Shown here: positions 36,931-48,268 of the stretch, piece after piece
Position numbering within the stretch: the stretch's first letter is position 1
Layout of the letters: each line of letters opens with the position of its first letter
Origin: Erwinia sp. OLFS4
GTDB taxonomy: Bacteria > Pseudomonadota > Gammaproteobacteria > Enterobacterales > Enterobacteriaceae
DNA length: 64,000 nt
NCBI RefSeq assembly: GCF_002752165.1
Contig: NZ_MOMB01000045.1
Location: 62,001-126,000, forward strand
Direction of reading: 5' to 3'
Notes under the pieces: generated by a model
Databases searched by the model: none
The model's input: only the letters and a program-made list of their open reading frames with translations
What the model was told of the DNA's origin: nothing
Position numbers and translations under genes: made by a program

Positions 36931-37002
36931 ATGCGTAATCATAGCCTGACCATTACAACCATTATTATTACCACCATTACTACAGGTAACGGTGCGGGCT
37001 AA
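36931..37002 (+). CDS. thrL: thr operon leader peptide
   Basis: This 23-residue leader, MRNHSLTITTIIITTITTG followed by NGAG, contains seven threonine and five isoleucine codons in a run. Ribosome stalling at these codons controls the attenuator that begins 26 bases downstream, so expression of thrABC responds to charged tRNA-Thr and tRNA-Ile. The composition differs slightly from E. coli, which has eight Thr and four Ile. Confidence 0.95.
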   Translation: MRNHSLTITTIIITTITTGNGAG

Positions 37003-37027
37003 CGCATAGAGAAAAAATAAAAAATTA

Positions 37028-37060
37028 AGCCCGCACCTCAACAGTGCGGGCTTTTTTTTT
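37028..37060 (+). terminator. thr attenuator
   Basis: A perfect 9-bp GC-rich stem (AGCCCGCAC / GTGCGGGCT, 7-base loop) is followed by nine T residues. The GGTGCGGGC inside thrL can pair with the left arm as the competing antiterminator structure. Confidence 0.95.
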
Positions 37061-37085
37061 CGATTAAATTCAGGAGATTCAACAA

Positions 37086-39548
37086 ATGAGAGTGCTGAAG
37101 TTCGGCGGGACGTCGGTGGCAAATGCGCAGCGATTTTTGCTGGTTGCCAATATTCTGGAAAATAACGCACGCCAGGGACAGGTTGCAACGGTGCTCTCCG
37201 CCCCGGCTAAAATCACCAACCTCCTGGTGGCGATGATTGAAAAAACCATCAGTGGTCAGGATGCTCTGCCGAACATCAGCGATGCCGAACGTATCTTTAG
37301 CGACCTGTTAAATGGTCTGGCGCAGGCTGAGCCAGCGTTTGATCTGCCGCGGCTTAAAACCCTGGTGGAGCAGGAGTTTGCGCAGCTCAGGCAGGTATTA
37401 CATGGCATTAGTCTGCTGGGGCAGTGTCCGGACAGTATCAATGCCAGCATTATTTGCCGTGGAGAAAAGCTTTCCATCGCGATCATGGAGGCGTTACTGC
37501 AGGCGCGTGGCCACGCGGTCAGCGTGATTGATCCGGTGAGTAAGCTGCTGGCCGTTGGTCACTACCTCGAGTCCACCGTTGATATTGCTGAATCAACCCG
37601 TCGTATCGCTGCCAGCCAGATTCCACCACAGAATATGATTCTGATGGCCGGGTTCACCGCCGGCAACGAGCAAGGGGAACTGGTGGCGCTGGGACGTAAT
37701 GGTTCTGACTATTCGGCGGCGGTGCTGGCAGCCTGCCTGCGCGCCGATTGCTGTGAAATCTGGACCGATGTTGACGGCGTCTATACTTGCGATCCGCGTC
37801 AGGTCCCGGATGCCCGCTTGTTGAAATCCATGTCTTACCAGGAAGCGATGGAGCTGTCTTATTTCGGTGCCAAAGTCCTTCATCCTCGTACTATCAGCCC
37901 GATTGCCCAGTTTCAGATCCCGTGTCTGATTAAAAATACGGCCAACCCACAGGCGCCAGGTACGCTGATTGGGGGGGACAGTCACGATGATGAAAATCCG
38001 GTTAAAGGCATCACCAATCTGAATAATATGGCGATGTTTAACGTTTCTGGCCCCGGTATGAAAGGCATGATTGGTATGGCGGCACGTGTGTTCGCCGCTA
38101 TGTCCCGGGCCGGCATTTCGGTGGTACTGATTACACAGTCTTCATCAGAATACAGCATCAGCTTCTGCGTACCGCAAAGTGAACAAAAGCGGGCAAAGCG
38201 TATTCTGGAAGATGAATTTTATCTTGAACTGAAAGATGGCCTGCTGGAGCCGCTGGATGTGATGGAGAGGCTGGCGATTATTTCGGTCGTGGGTGACGGC
38301 ATGCGGACCCTGCGCGGCCTGTCGGCCCGTTTTTTTGCCGCGCTGGCACGCGCTAATATCAATATTGTGGCCATTGCTCAGGGGTCGTCGGAGCGATCTA
38401 TCTCGGTTGTCGTGAATAATGATGATGCGACTACCGGCGTGCGCGTGGTGCATCAGATGCTGTTTAACACCGATCAGGTCATTGAGGTGTTTGTTGTTGG
38501 CGTTGGCGGTGTTGGGAGTGCGTTGCTCGAACAGCTGCAGCGTCAGCAGCCCTGGCTTAAAAACAAGCATATTGACCTGCGGGTATGCGGAATCGCCAAT
38601 TCCCGCGCGCTGCTGACCAATGTTCATGGTATTAATCTGAGCAACTGGCAGGCCGCATTAAGCGAAGTCAAGGAGCCGTTTAATCTTGGGCGGCTGATTC
38701 GCCTGGTGAAAGAGTACCATTTGCTTAACCCGGTGATCGTGGACTGTACCTCCAGCCAGGCCGTGGCCGACCAGTATGCCGATTTTCTGGCAAACGGTTT
38801 TCATGTCGTGACCCCCAATAAAAAGGCCAATACATCCAGCAGGAACTACTATCAACAAATGCGGGCAGCGGCGGCTAAATCCCGGCGCAAATTTCTTTAC
38901 GACACCAATGTAGGCGCCGGCCTGCCGGTCATTGAAAACCTGCAGAATCTGCTGAGTGCCGGTGATGAACTGCTGCGTTTTTCCGGTATCCTTTCCGGAT
39001 CGCTATCGTTTATTTTCGGCAAGCTTGATGAAGGCATTTCATTGTCAGAAGCGACCCGTATGGCCCGTGAACTGGGCTACACTGAACCCGACCCGCGTGA
39101 TGATCTGTCTGGTATGGATGTGGCGCGTAAAGTGTTGATTCTGGCGCGTGAGGCTGGCTATCAGCTGGAGCTGGAAGATATTGAAATGGAGCCGCTGTTG
39201 CCGCAGGCATTCATTGATATTGCCGATGTTGATACCTTTATGGCGCGCCTTCCGCAACTGGACGATACCTTTGCTGCGCGTATCGCTACCGCCCGCGATG
39301 CCGGTCAGGTATTACGGTTTGTTGGCGAAATCGAGCAGGGCGGGCGCTGTAGCGTGAAAATAGCCGCGGTTGACGGCAATCATCCATTGTATAAAGTGAA
39401 AGACGGTGAGAACGCGCTGGCCTTTTACAGTCGTTATTACCAGCCCATCCCGCTGGTGCTGCGTGGTTATGGTGCTGGCAACGATGTGACGGCAGCCGGG
39501 GTGTTTGCTGACCTGCTGCGGACCCTTTCCTGGAAGCTGGGAGTATGA
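37086..39548 (+). CDS. thrA: Bifunctional aspartokinase I / homoserine dehydrogenase I
   Basis: ThrA catalyses the first and third steps of threonine synthesis from aspartate and is feedback-inhibited by threonine. The 820-residue product has an N-terminal kinase domain ([26 protein letters not shown]), two ACT regulatory regions (about residues 315-460), and a C-terminal dehydrogenase with NAD motif [14 protein letters not shown] and the catalytic region [14 protein letters not shown]. It is the first gene of thrABC behind the leader. Confidence 0.98.
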   Translation: MRVLKFGGTSVANAQRFLLVANILENNARQGQVATVLSAPAKITNLLVAMIEKTISGQDALPNISDAERIFSDLLNGLAQAEPAFDLPRLKTLVEQEFAQLRQVLHGISLLGQCPDSINASIICRGEKLSIAIMEALLQARGHAVSVIDPVSKLLAVGHYLESTVDIAESTRRIAASQIPPQNMILMAGFTAGNEQGELVALGRNGSDYSAAVLAACLRADCCEIWTDVDGVYTCDPRQVPDARLLKSMSYQEAMELSYFGAKVLHPRTISPIAQFQIPCLIKNTANPQAPGTLIGGDSHDDENPVKGITNLNNMAMFNVSGPGMKGMIGMAARVFAAMSRAGISVVLITQSSSEYSISFCVPQSEQKRAKRILEDEFYLELKDGLLEPLDVMERLAIISVVGDGMRTLRGLSARFFAALARANINIVAIAQGSSERSISVVVNNDDATTGVRVVHQMLFNTDQVIEVFVVGVGGVGSALLEQLQRQQPWLKNKHIDLRVCGIANSRALLTNVHGINLSNWQAALSEVKEPFNLGRLIRLVKEYHLLNPVIVDCTSSQAVADQYADFLANGFHVVTPNKKANTSSRNYYQQMRAAAAKSRRKFLYDTNVGAGLPVIENLQNLLSAGDELLRFSGILSGSLSFIFGKLDEGISLSEATRMARELGYTEPDPRDDLSGMDVARKVLILAREAGYQLELEDIEMEPLLPQAFIDIADVDTFMARLPQLDDTFAARIATARDAGQVLRFVGEIEQGGRCSVKIAAVDGNHPLYKVKDGENALAFYSRYYQPIPLVLRGYGAGNDVTAAGVFADLLRTLSWKLGV

Positions 39549-39550
39549 AC

Positions 39551-40480
39551 ATGGTAAAAATTTATGCCCCGGCATCAATCGGTAACGTCAGCGTCGGATT
39601 TGATGTGCTGGGGGCGGCGGTTTCACCGGTTGATGGCAGCCTGCTGGGCGATTGTGTGACCGCTGAACCGGCGGCGAGCTTCCGTCTTGAGAATCGTGGT
39701 CGTTTTGTCAGCAAGTTACCCGACAACCCACAGGACAATATTGTCTGGCAGTGCTGGGATCGCTTTTGCCAGGAAATGGGTGAACAGGTTCCGGTAGCCC
39801 TGACGCTGGAAAAGAATATGCCAATTGGCTCCGGACTTGGCTCCAGTGCCTGTTCAGTGGTTGCCGGCCTGATGGCAATGAATGAGTTTTGTGCTAAGCC
39901 GTTAAGTGATACTCAGCTGCTGGCGTTGATGGGGGAACTGGAAGGGCGCATCTCCGGCAGCGTGCATTATGATAACGTTGCCCCCTGTTTTCTTGGCGGT
40001 ATGCAGTTGATGCTGGAAGAAAACGGGATTATCAGCCAGAACGTGCCGGGTTTTGATGACTGGCTTTGGGTGATGGCGTACCCGGGAATCAAAGTCTCCA
40101 CGGCGCAAGCGCGCGCGATTTTACCGGCACAATACCGGAAAGAAGATTGTATTCGTCACGGCCGCTATCTGGCTGGTTTTATTCACGCTTGTCACACCGG
40201 GCAGCCGCTGCTGGCCGCTACACTCATGAAAGATGTTATTGCTGAGCCGTATCGTACCCGGTTGTTACCTGGTTTTGCTGCAGCGCGCCAGGCGGCGGTG
40301 GAAATTGGGGCATTGGCCTGCGGTATTTCCGGCTCCGGACCCACATTGTTCGCTGTCTGCCAGCAGGCGGAGACCGCGCGCAGAATGGCTGACTGGCTCA
40401 GTCAGCATTATGTACAAAACGAAGAAGGCTTCGTCCATATCTGCCGCTTAGATACGGCTGGCGCTCGAAAACTGGGATAA
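39551..40480 (+). CDS. thrB: Homoserine kinase
   Basis: ThrB phosphorylates homoserine with ATP. The 309-residue GHMP kinase has the phosphate loop [18 protein letters not shown] and the C-terminal [12 protein letters not shown]. Two ATGs are possible, at 39545 and 39551. I prefer 39551 (MVKIYAPAS), which matches E. coli and lies two bases after the thrA stop. Confidence 0.97.
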   Translation: MVKIYAPASIGNVSVGFDVLGAAVSPVDGSLLGDCVTAEPAASFRLENRGRFVSKLPDNPQDNIVWQCWDRFCQEMGEQVPVALTLEKNMPIGSGLGSSACSVVAGLMAMNEFCAKPLSDTQLLALMGELEGRISGSVHYDNVAPCFLGGMQLMLEENGIISQNVPGFDDWLWVMAYPGIKVSTAQARAILPAQYRKEDCIRHGRYLAGFIHACHTGQPLLAATLMKDVIAEPYRTRLLPGFAAARQAAVEIGALACGISGSGPTLFAVCQQAETARRMADWLSQHYVQNEEGFVHICRLDTAGARKLG

Positions 40481-40483
40481 TGC

Positions 40484-41770
40484 ATGAAACTGTATAATTT
40501 AAAGGATCACAACCAACAGGTTAGCTTCAGCCAGGCCGTAAAGCAGGGACTGGGTAAACAGCAGGGACTTTTTTTTCCGCTGGAGTTGCCGGAGTTTGAG
40601 CTCACAGACATCGATGCGATGCTGGAAATGGATTTTGTCAGCCGCAGTAGCAAAATTCTTTCGGCGTTTATCGGTGATGAAATTCCGCCGCATCAGCTGA
40701 CTGAACGAATTGCCGCCGCTTTTACTTTTCCGGCACCGGTTAGCCGGGTGACGGATGATATCGCCTGTCTTGAATTATTCCATGGTCCGACGCTGGCCTT
40801 TAAAGACTTCGGTGGCCGCTTTATGGCGCAAATGCTGCAGTATGTCAGTGACAGTGCAGAACCCATCACTATTCTGACGGCGACCTCCGGTGATACCGGT
40901 GCCGCAGTGGCCCATGCTTTTTACGGCATGGAAAACGTGCGGGTGGTTATTCTTTATCCGCAGGGCAAAATCAGTCCTCTACAGGAAAAGTTGTTCTGTA
41001 CCCTGGGCGGTAATATTCAGACGCTGGCGATTGACGGTGATTTTGACGCCTGCCAGTCACTGGTTAAACAGGCGTTCGACGATGAACATCTGCGTAAAGC
41101 GGTCGGTCTGAACTCCGCTAACTCTATCAATATCAGCCGGTTATTGGCACAGATTTGTTATTATTTTGAAGCTGTCGCGCAGCTGCCGCAGTCGCAGCGT
41201 AACCAGCTGGTTATTTCAGTGCCAAGCGGTAACTTCGGTGACTTAACGGCGGGCCTGCTGGCAAAATCTTTAGGGCTGCCGGTAAAACGCTTTATTGCTG
41301 CCACCAATGCTAATGATACCGTCCCGCGTTTTCTGCAGAATAATCTCTGGCAGCCGAATAAGACGCGCGCGACCCTCTCTAATGCTATGGACGTTAGCCA
41401 GCCGAATAACTGGCCGCGGGTTGAAGAGTTGTATCGCCGTAAAACCTGGCCGTTGCGCGAGCTGGTTAGCGGAGCGGTGGATGATGAAACCACCCGTCAG
41501 GCAATGTGTGAGCTGCGCGATCTTGGTTATATTTCTGAACCGCATGCGGCGATTGCCTGGCGTTTGTTGCGTGATAATTTGCAGGACGGCGAGTTCGGCC
41601 TGTTTCTTGGCACCGCCCATCCGGCTAAGTTCAAAGAGAGTGTGGAAGCTATCCTCGGCCAGACGCTGCCTTTACCAAAAGCGCTGGCTGACCGTGCCTC
41701 GTTGCCACTGCTTTCGCACACAATGGCGGCGGACTTTGCCAGCCTGCGTGATTTTTTGCTGCAAAAATAG
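40484..41770 (+). CDS. thrC: Threonine synthase
   Basis: ThrC converts O-phosphohomoserine to threonine with pyridoxal phosphate. The 428-residue product has the PLP lysine in LAFKDFGGRFMA, the phosphate-binding SGDTGAAVAHAF and the cofactor-contacting SVPSGNFGDLTAG. It is the last gene of thrABC and starts three bases after thrB. A strong stem-loop follows. Confidence 0.98.
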   Translation: MKLYNLKDHNQQVSFSQAVKQGLGKQQGLFFPLELPEFELTDIDAMLEMDFVSRSSKILSAFIGDEIPPHQLTERIAAAFTFPAPVSRVTDDIACLELFHGPTLAFKDFGGRFMAQMLQYVSDSAEPITILTATSGDTGAAVAHAFYGMENVRVVILYPQGKISPLQEKLFCTLGGNIQTLAIDGDFDACQSLVKQAFDDEHLRKAVGLNSANSINISRLLAQICYYFEAVAQLPQSQRNQLVISVPSGNFGDLTAGLLAKSLGLPVKRFIAATNANDTVPRFLQNNLWQPNKTRATLSNAMDVSQPNNWPRVEELYRRKTWPLRELVSGAVDDETTRQAMCELRDLGYISEPHAAIAWRLLRDNLQDGEFGLFLGTAHPAKFKESVEAILGQTLPLPKALADRASLPLLSHTMAADFASLRDFLLQK

Positions 41771-41779
41771 GGTGACAGG

Positions 41780-41800
41780 CGCCCCGGTTTTGCCGGGGCG
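41780..41800. terminator. Terminator between thrC and yaaA
   Basis: An 8-bp GC stem (CGCCCCGG / CCGGGGCG) with a 5-base loop lies between converging genes, followed by TCATT. Confidence 0.75.
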
Positions 41801-41807
41801 TCATTGC

Positions 41808-42584
41808 TCAGTCTGATTCGCGGCGTCTGAAGATAAGTTCATCGTCTGTGCTGCCTGAGGCATCAAAACGGTAGCCCTCGAGATCAAATGTCTGCAGCTG
41901 TTCTACCTGACTGATTTTGTGCTGGATAATAAAACGGCTCATCAGGCCACGGGCTTTTTTGGCGTAAAAGCTGATTACTTTAAACTTGCCATTTTTTTCA
42001 TCAAGAAATACCGGCTTAATGATTCGGGCCTGTAGCTTTGCCGTTCTCACCGCTTTGAAATATTCGTCGGAGGCCAGGTTTACCAGGATATCGTCTCCCT
42101 GACGGGCCAGCGCGTCGTTGAGCTTGTTGGTGATGATATCGCCCCAGAAGCTGTAGAGATCGTTGCCGGCCGGATTTTTTAACCGGATGCCCATTTCCAG
42201 CCGATAGGGTTGCATCAGATCGAGCGGACGTAGCACACCATACAGGCCTGACAGCATCCGCAAATGCTGCTGAGCAAAATCAAAGTCGTCGTCGCTGAAG
42301 GTTTCAGCCTGCAGACCGGTATAAACATCGCCCTTAAACGCCAGCACCGCCTGACGGGCATTTTCTGGCGAAAAGTCGGGCTGCCAGTCGTTAAAGCGGT
42401 TCGCATTCAGGAGTGCCAGCTTATCGCTGATATGCATCAGCGAGGCAATTTCCGCAGGTGTCAGGCGGCGGGCCACCTTGATCAGCTTCTGCGACTGGTC
42501 GAGCAGTTCAGGCTGGGTAAAGCGGCTGGTGGCCAGTGGCGATTCATAATCCAGCGTTTTCGCCGGCGAAATAACCAGTAACAT
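41808..42584 (-). CDS. yaaA: Peroxide stress resistance protein YaaA
   Basis: YaaA lowers intracellular free iron and so limits Fenton damage during peroxide stress; it binds DNA. The 258-residue product has the family blocks [50 protein letters not shown] and [11 protein letters not shown]. The start at 42584 is chosen by family match. Confidence 0.96.
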   Translation of the reverse strand: MLLVISPAKTLDYESPLATSRFTQPELLDQSQKLIKVARRLTPAEIASLMHISDKLALLNANRFNDWQPDFSPENARQAVLAFKGDVYTGLQAETFSDDDFDFAQQHLRMLSGLYGVLRPLDLMQPYRLEMGIRLKNPAGNDLYSFWGDIITNKLNDALARQGDDILVNLASDEYFKAVRTAKLQARIIKPVFLDEKNGKFKVISFYAKKARGLMSRFIIQHKISQVEQLQTFDLEGYRFDASGSTDDELIFRRRESD

Positions 42585-42817
42585 GGTTGCATCCTCTAAC
42601 AATAGCTGCCGCAGGCAGCAAATTCGGCACGCCGCTACTCTAGCAAAAAACCATCCTGTCGGCTGTAATTGCTGTAATAAGTGGTGCCGGGCGTACTGTC
42701 CGGTGAATACTGTCTGATAGCCATGTAGCCTTACCTTGCGCCATCAGGCTTAAGTGATATTATCCCCACAGACCTTTCAATACTTCCGACGTATCAACTT
42801 TGATGAGAATGACAACG

Positions 42818-43771
42818 ATGACGGACAAATTGACTTCTTTACGCCAGCTAACCACGGTTGTTGCCGATACCGGTGATATCGCCGCCATGAAACTGTATAA
42901 ACCACAGGATGCAACCACAAACCCTTCGCTTATTCTTAACGCAGCGCAGATCCCTGAATATCGTAAGCTTATAGATGAAGCGGTGGCATGGGCTCGTGAC
43001 CAGAGCAGCAGCAAAGACGCACAAATTCAGCATGCTTCTGACAAGCTGGCAGTAAATATCGGTCTGGAAATTCTTAAGCTGATCCCCGGCCGTATCTCCA
43101 CAGAGGTGGATGCCCGCCTTTCTTACGACACCGAAGGCAGTATTAATAAAGCGCGCAGCCTGATTAAACTGTATAACGATGCCGGTATCAGCAACGATCG
43201 TATCCTGATCAAACTGGCTTCCACCTGGCAGGGTATCCGTGCGGCTGAGCAGCTGGAAAAAGAAGGCATTAACTGTAATCTGACGCTGCTGTTTTCCTTT
43301 GCCCAGGCTCGCGCCTGTGCCGAAGCCGGCGTGTTCTTAATTTCTCCATTCGTTGGCCGTATCCTCGACTGGTACAAAGCCAACAGCGATAAGAAAGAGT
43401 ATGCTGCCCATGAAGATCCGGGCGTGGTCTCTGTCACCGAAATCTACAATTACTATAAACAACACGGTTACGAAACGGTGGTTATGGGCGCAAGCTTCCG
43501 CAACGTTGGCGAAATTCTTGAGCTGGCAGGTTGTGACCGTCTGACAATCTCCCCGGCCTTATTGAAAGAGCTGGCGGAAAGTGAAGGGACCCTTGAGCGT
43601 AAACTGAACTATCAAGGTGAAGTGAAAGCGCGTCCCGCCAGGATGACAGAAGCCGAGTTTCTCTGGCAGCATCATCAGGATCCGATGGCGGTGGATAAAC
43701 TGGCGCAGGGTATCCGTAATTTTGCTGTTGATCAGGGCAAGCTTGAGAAGATGATTGCCGATCTGCTGTAA
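42818..43771 (+). CDS. talB: Transaldolase
   Basis: TalB transfers a dihydroxyacetone unit from sedoheptulose-7-phosphate to glyceraldehyde-3-phosphate in the pentose phosphate pathway. The 317-residue product has [10 protein letters not shown] and the Schiff-base lysine in [17 protein letters not shown] chose the ATG at 42818 ([11 protein letters not shown]), the family start. yaaJ, present between yaaA and talB in E. coli, is absent. Confidence 0.97.
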   Translation: MTDKLTSLRQLTTVVADTGDIAAMKLYKPQDATTNPSLILNAAQIPEYRKLIDEAVAWARDQSSSKDAQIQHASDKLAVNIGLEILKLIPGRISTEVDARLSYDTEGSINKARSLIKLYNDAGISNDRILIKLASTWQGIRAAEQLEKEGINCNLTLLFSFAQARACAEAGVFLISPFVGRILDWYKANSDKKEYAAHEDPGVVSVTEIYNYYKQHGYETVVMGASFRNVGEILELAGCDRLTISPALLKELAESEGTLERKLNYQGEVKARPARMTEAEFLWQHHQDPMAVDKLAQGIRNFAVDQGKLEKMIADLL

Positions 43772-43776
43772 TCTGT

Positions 43777-43810
43777 ATCAGGCGGCCTGCCAACCGGTCG
43801 CCTGATTTAT
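43777..43810 (+). terminator. Terminator after talB
   Basis: An 8-bp inverted repeat (ATCAGGCG / CGCCTGAT) with a partly paired 14-base loop is followed by TTAT. Confidence 0.65.
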
Positions 43811-43909
43811 CTGTTATTCCTGCAGAACACGTTATCCTCCAGGCTTGATGCCTTGTTTACATTATATTGCCCGTGCTGGTGATGACCGGCGGGATATTGC
43901 GGTAACGCC

Positions 43910-44497
43910 ATGACAAAATTACGCATAGGATTGATTTCGGTTTCGGACCGCGCGGCACACGGTGTTTATCAGGATAAAGGGCTGCCGGCGCTGGAAAGCT
44001 GGTTAGCAAAAGCCTTGACCACTCCGTTTGAAACAGAAAAAAGGCTGATTCCGGATGAACAGCCAATGATTGAACAGGCACTGCGTGAGCTGGTGGACGA
44101 GCATTTTTGTCACCTGGTATTGACCACCGGCGGCACCGGACCGGCGCGGCGTGATGTAACCCCGGATGCGACGCTGGCGATTGCCGATCGTGAAATGCCG
44201 GGTTTTGGTGAGCAGATGCGTCAAATCAGCCTTCATTTTGTGCCAACCGCCATCCTGTCGCGTCAGGCGGCTGTTATCCGCAAACAGTCATTGATTATTA
44301 ACCTTCCTGGTCAGCCCGCTGCTATCGAGCAAACGCTGGAAGGATTAAAAGCCAGCGCTGAACATAAAGCGGTAACGGGAATTTTTGCCAGCGTGCCTTA
44401 TTGCATTCAGCTGCTGGAAGGCCCCTATATTGAAACCGATCCGCAAGTCGTAGCGGCTTTTCGTCCTAAAAGTGCAATTCGCCAGACAAATAGCTGA
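43910..44497 (+). CDS. mog: Molybdopterin adenylyltransferase Mog
   Basis: Mog adenylates molybdopterin before molybdenum insertion. The 195-residue product has the MoaB/Mog signature TTGGTGPARRDVTPDAT and the conserved SRQAAVIRKQSLIINLPGQP. In E. coli satP follows; here an MFS carrier does. Confidence 0.96.
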   Translation: MTKLRIGLISVSDRAAHGVYQDKGLPALESWLAKALTTPFETEKRLIPDEQPMIEQALRELVDEHFCHLVLTTGGTGPARRDVTPDATLAIADREMPGFGEQMRQISLHFVPTAILSRQAAVIRKQSLIINLPGQPAAIEQTLEGLKASAEHKAVTGIFASVPYCIQLLEGPYIETDPQVVAAFRPKSAIRQTNS

Positions 44498-44619
44498 ATA
44501 TCAGCATCATTCAGGCATAACATGCAGCGGCTATGGTGTGTAAGAAAATTGCCGTTATAGTAAGGTCAGCTTTACAGTTGTAACGTCAATTTTTTTAGCT
44601 TCCGGATAAATTGCCCGCT

Positions 44620-45927
44620 ATGCAGCCTGAAAATACTCGTCGCCTGAATCTGCAGGATTATAAAACGTTGTCCCTGGCGGCGCTTGGCGGCGCGCTGGAA
44701 TTTTATGACTTCATTATTTTTATCTTCTTTGCCAACGTTATCGGCCAGCTATTTTTTCCGGCCGATATCCCGGACTGGCTGCGTCAGGTACAAACGTTTG
44801 GCATATTTGCTGCAGGTTACCTCGCCCGGCCATTGGGCGGATTAATCATGGCGCATTTTGGCGATAGCCAGGGGCGCAAGAAAATGTTTAACCTCAGCAT
44901 TCTGCTGATGGCGTTGCCTACCCTGGCCATGGGCATGTTGCCAGACTATGCCAGCATTGGCATTTCCGCACCTATACTGCTGCTGCTATTGCGTATTTTG
45001 CAGGGGGCCGCCATCGGTGGTGAGGTGCCGGGTGCCTGGGTGTTTGTCGCTGAGCATGTACCTGAAAAGCGTATTGGTTTTGCCTGTGGTACGCTGACTG
45101 CCGGCTTAACCGCCGGCATTCTGCTAGGGTCGGTGGTGGCGACAGTAATGAATACTCACCTCAGCGTCGGGCAGATGAGCGCCTGGGGCTGGCGTATTCC
45201 GTTTTTCCTCGGCGGGGCATTCGGTCTGGTTGCCCTCTATTTACGGCGCTGGTTGCATGAAACCCCGGTGTTCCAGCAGATGCAGCAACAAAAAACTCTG
45301 TCGGCGCTGCTGCCGTTAAAAGCCGTGATTCTTAATCATCAGCGCAGCGTGATTATTGCCATGTTACTGACCTGGTTACTTTCTGCCTGCATCGTGGTGG
45401 TGTTGTTAATGGCTCCCGCACTGTTGCAAAAGCTCTACGGTTTGCCGGCGGCACTGACGCTGAAAGCCAATACTCTGGCCACCATCATGCTCCTGATGGG
45501 GTGTATTATTGCTGGCGCGCTGGTGGATCGCTTCGGTGCGCCAAAAGTGCTTATCGTCGGCAGTGTACTGCTGGCCGCTGCCAGCTGGAGTTTTTTTCAG
45601 GCAGCAACCTTATCGGCAGGCTGGCTCTATTCTGCTTACGCGGCTGCCGGCCTCAGCGTTGGCGTAGTGGGTGTGGTGCCCTTTATTATGGTGGGGCAGT
45701 TTCCGGCAGCGGTGCGTTTTACCGGTATCTCTTTTTCTTACAATGTTGCTTACGCGATTTTTGGCGGCCTGACGCCAATGGTGGTCAGTCTGTCGATGCG
45801 AGTGACCCCGCTGGCACCGGCCTGGTATGTTTTGGCGTTATCAGTACTGGGTCTGCTGCTGGGCATTTATCTGCGGCGTGACGCCGGCAACCGCCGGCTA
45901 GCCAGCCGGCTGGATAGCCTGAGCTGA
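44620..45927 (+). CDS. MFS transporter, metabolite:H+ symporter type
   Basis: The 435-residue inner membrane protein has about 12 hydrophobic segments. It has the MHS-type N-terminus ALGGALEFYDFIIFIFFANV, the loop MAHFGDSQGRKKMFNL and the conserved RILQGAAIGGEVPGAW. The family includes KgtP, ProP, ShiA and citrate carriers. The substrate is unknown. I prefer ATG 44620 (MQPENTRRLN) to an upstream TTG. It occupies the place of satP between mog and dnaK. Confidence 0.88.
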   Translation: MQPENTRRLNLQDYKTLSLAALGGALEFYDFIIFIFFANVIGQLFFPADIPDWLRQVQTFGIFAAGYLARPLGGLIMAHFGDSQGRKKMFNLSILLMALPTLAMGMLPDYASIGISAPILLLLLRILQGAAIGGEVPGAWVFVAEHVPEKRIGFACGTLTAGLTAGILLGSVVATVMNTHLSVGQMSAWGWRIPFFLGGAFGLVALYLRRWLHETPVFQQMQQQKTLSALLPLKAVILNHQRSVIIAMLLTWLLSACIVVVLLMAPALLQKLYGLPAALTLKANTLATIMLLMGCIIAGALVDRFGAPKVLIVGSVLLAAASWSFFQAATLSAGWLYSAYAAAGLSVGVVGVVPFIMVGQFPAAVRFTGISFSYNVAYAIFGGLTPMVVSLSMRVTPLAPAWYVLALSVLGLLLGIYLRRDAGNRRLASRLDSLS

Positions 45928-46076
45928 AAGTTGCCTGTGCCGGTACACGGCCAGCCTGTTCGGCTGATGTGATAAGCCGTGGGATGTCTTTAGTCAGCCG
46001 GTGTTGTCAGGCACCAGGTCGAAAAAACAGCTAAATTTTCATTATTTGCAGCGGAAAATGAAAATTTTTTATCTTC

Positions 46077-46108
46077 CCCCCTTGATGCTGTCTAACCTGG
46101 CCCCATCT
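46077..46108 (+). promoter_or_regulatory. Sigma-32 heat-shock promoter of dnaKJ
   Basis: CTTGATG (46081-46087), preceded by four C residues, and CCCCATCT (46101-46108) are separated by 13 bases. This fits the sigma-32 consensus and the E. coli dnaK P1 promoter. It lies about 125 bases upstream of dnaK. The rest of the 304-base interval back to the MFS gene shows no gene. Confidence 0.92.
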
Positions 46109-46231
46109 TATTTGGCATCTGAGAGCCTGAACCCTAAAAAAAGCCGGACGCAGGCGGTTGAAACCGCAAATTTAGCCCGCACTTAAGGTTCATAACCTGA
46201 TTAAAACCGAATTTCAGTAGGAGACGTTTAG

Positions 46232-48157
46232 ATGGGTAAAATTATTGGTATTGACCTGGGTACGACTAACTCTTGTGTCGCAATTATGGACGGCGCTAAA
46301 GCCCGCGTGCTGGAAAATGCAGAAGGCGATCGCACCACGCCTTCAATTATTGCTTATGCCCAGGACGGTGAAACGCTGGTAGGTCAGCCTGCTAAACGTC
46401 AGGCCGTCACTAACCCTGAAAATACCCTGTTTGCGATCAAGCGTCTGATTGGCCGTCGCTTCCAGGATGAAGAAGTGCAGCGTGATATCAAAATCATGCC
46501 ATACAGAATCACTCAGGCAGATAACGGTGATGCCTGGCTGGATGTAAAGGGCCAGAAAATGGCGCCGCCGCAGATTTCTGCCGAAGTGCTGAAGAAAATG
46601 AAAAAAACGGCGGAAGATTATCTTGGTGAAGCCGTTACCGAGGCGGTTATTACAGTACCGGCCTACTTTAACGATGCTCAGCGTCAGGCAACCAAAGATG
46701 CGGGTCGTATCGCCGGACTGGACGTTAAACGTATTATTAACGAACCGACAGCGGCTGCGCTGGCATATGGCCTCGATAAAGGTCAGGGCAACCGTACTAT
46801 TGCGGTTTATGACCTCGGCGGCGGTACTTTTGATATCTCCATTATTGAGATTGATGAAGTGGAAGGTGAAAAAACCTTTGAAGTGCTGGCTACCAACGGT
46901 GATACCCACCTTGGGGGTGAAGACTTCGACAGCCGTTTAATCAACTATCTGGTTGCCGAATTTAAGAAAGATCAGGGCATTGACCTGCACAACGATCCGC
47001 TGGCGATGCAGCGCCTGAAAGAAGCGGCCGAGAAAGCTAAAATCGAGCTGTCTTCTGCGCAGCAGACGGATGTTAACCTGCCGTATATTACGGCGGATGC
47101 CACGGGTCCTAAACACCTGAACATCAAAGTCACCCGCGCTAAACTGGAATCGCTGGTGGAAGATCTGGTGGCCCGTTCCATTGAACCACTGAAAGTGGCT
47201 CTGCAGGATGCCGGACTGTCGGTTTCTGATATTAACGATATCATCCTGGTGGGTGGTCAGACGCGTATGCCGATGGTACAGGCTAAAGTGGCTGAGTTCT
47301 TCGGTAAGGAACCGCGTAAAGACGTTAACCCTGATGAAGCGGTTGCGGTCGGTGCGGCAGTGCAGGGCGGTGTACTGGCTGGTGACGTGAAAGACGTGCT
47401 GTTGCTTGACGTCACGCCGCTGTCACTGGGTATCGAAACTATGGGTGGTGTGATGACGCCGCTGATCAGCAAAAATACCACCATACCAACCAAACACAGC
47501 CAGGTGTTCTCGACAGCAGAAGATAACCAGTCTGCGGTGACCATCCATGTGCTGCAGGGTGAACGTAAGCGTTCTTCTGATAACAAATCGCTGGGACAGT
47601 TTAACCTTGATGGCATTCAGCCGGCACCGCGCGGTATGCCACAGATTGAGGTAACTTTTGATATTGATGCCGATGGTATTCTGCACGTATCAGCGAAAGA
47701 CAAAAACAGCGGTAAAGAACAGAAGATTACCATTAAAGCCTCTTCAGGTCTGAGCGATGATGAAGTGGAAAAAATGGTGCGCGATGCTGAAGCTAATGCG
47801 GAGTCGGATCGTAAGTTTGAAGAACTGGTACAAGTACGTAACCAGGGCGATCAGCTATCGCACAGCACCCGTAAGCAGCTGGACGAAGCCGGTGACAAAC
47901 TGCCTGCCGATGACAAAACCGCGATTGAAACGGCGCTTAATGACCTGAACAGCGCGCTGAAAAGCGAAGATAAGGCGGAGATTGAAGCCAAAATCCAGGC
48001 GCTGGTACAGGCTTCCGCTAAGCTGATGGAATTCGCTCAGCAGCAGGCTCAGGCAGGTGCTGCAGAAGCCGGCGCAGGCGCTGATGCCTCGAAGCAGGAA
48101 GACGATGTCGTTGACGCCGAATTTGAAGAAGTCAAAGACAAAGACAACAAAAAATAA
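46232..48157 (+). CDS. dnaK: Chaperone DnaK (Hsp70)
   Basis: DnaK is the ATP-dependent Hsp70 chaperone. The 641-residue product has the phosphate-1 motif [14 protein letters not shown], the connect and phosphate-2 motifs ([13 protein letters not shown]), [15 protein letters not shown], the interdomain linker [15 protein letters not shown], and ends in an acidic [13 protein letters not shown] tail. It is transcribed from a sigma-32 promoter and followed by dnaJ. Confidence 0.99.
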   Translation: MGKIIGIDLGTTNSCVAIMDGAKARVLENAEGDRTTPSIIAYAQDGETLVGQPAKRQAVTNPENTLFAIKRLIGRRFQDEEVQRDIKIMPYRITQADNGDAWLDVKGQKMAPPQISAEVLKKMKKTAEDYLGEAVTEAVITVPAYFNDAQRQATKDAGRIAGLDVKRIINEPTAAALAYGLDKGQGNRTIAVYDLGGGTFDISIIEIDEVEGEKTFEVLATNGDTHLGGEDFDSRLINYLVAEFKKDQGIDLHNDPLAMQRLKEAAEKAKIELSSAQQTDVNLPYITADATGPKHLNIKVTRAKLESLVEDLVARSIEPLKVALQDAGLSVSDINDIILVGGQTRMPMVQAKVAEFFGKEPRKDVNPDEAVAVGAAVQGGVLAGDVKDVLLLDVTPLSLGIETMGGVMTPLISKNTTIPTKHSQVFSTAEDNQSAVTIHVLQGERKRSSDNKSLGQFNLDGIQPAPRGMPQIEVTFDIDADGILHVSAKDKNSGKEQKITIKASSGLSDDEVEKMVRDAEANAESDRKFEELVQVRNQGDQLSHSTRKQLDEAGDKLPADDKTAIETALNDLNSALKSEDKAEIEAKIQALVQASAKLMEFAQQQAQAGAAEAGAGADASKQEDDVVDAEFEEVKDKDNKK

Positions 48158-48209
48158 TTGCCCTTAAGCGGGCGCAGATTTTCCCCTTACGGGGATATCT
48201 GATAACCAG

Positions 48210-48240
48210 CACGGGCGGCGGAGTCATCTCCACGCCCGTG
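48210..48240 (+). other. Stem-loop in the dnaK-dnaJ interval
   Basis: CACGGGCG / CGCCCGTG form an 8-bp stem with an inner GGAG / CTCC pair. It lacks a T run, so it may stabilise or process the mRNA rather than terminate it. Confidence 0.6.
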
Positions 48241-48268
48241 CACGCATGTTAAGGGGGCGAAAATAAGC

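Noticed and set aside
46001-46186. 61-codon frame upstream of dnaK
   Set aside because: It runs across the sigma-32 promoter and has no coding signature.
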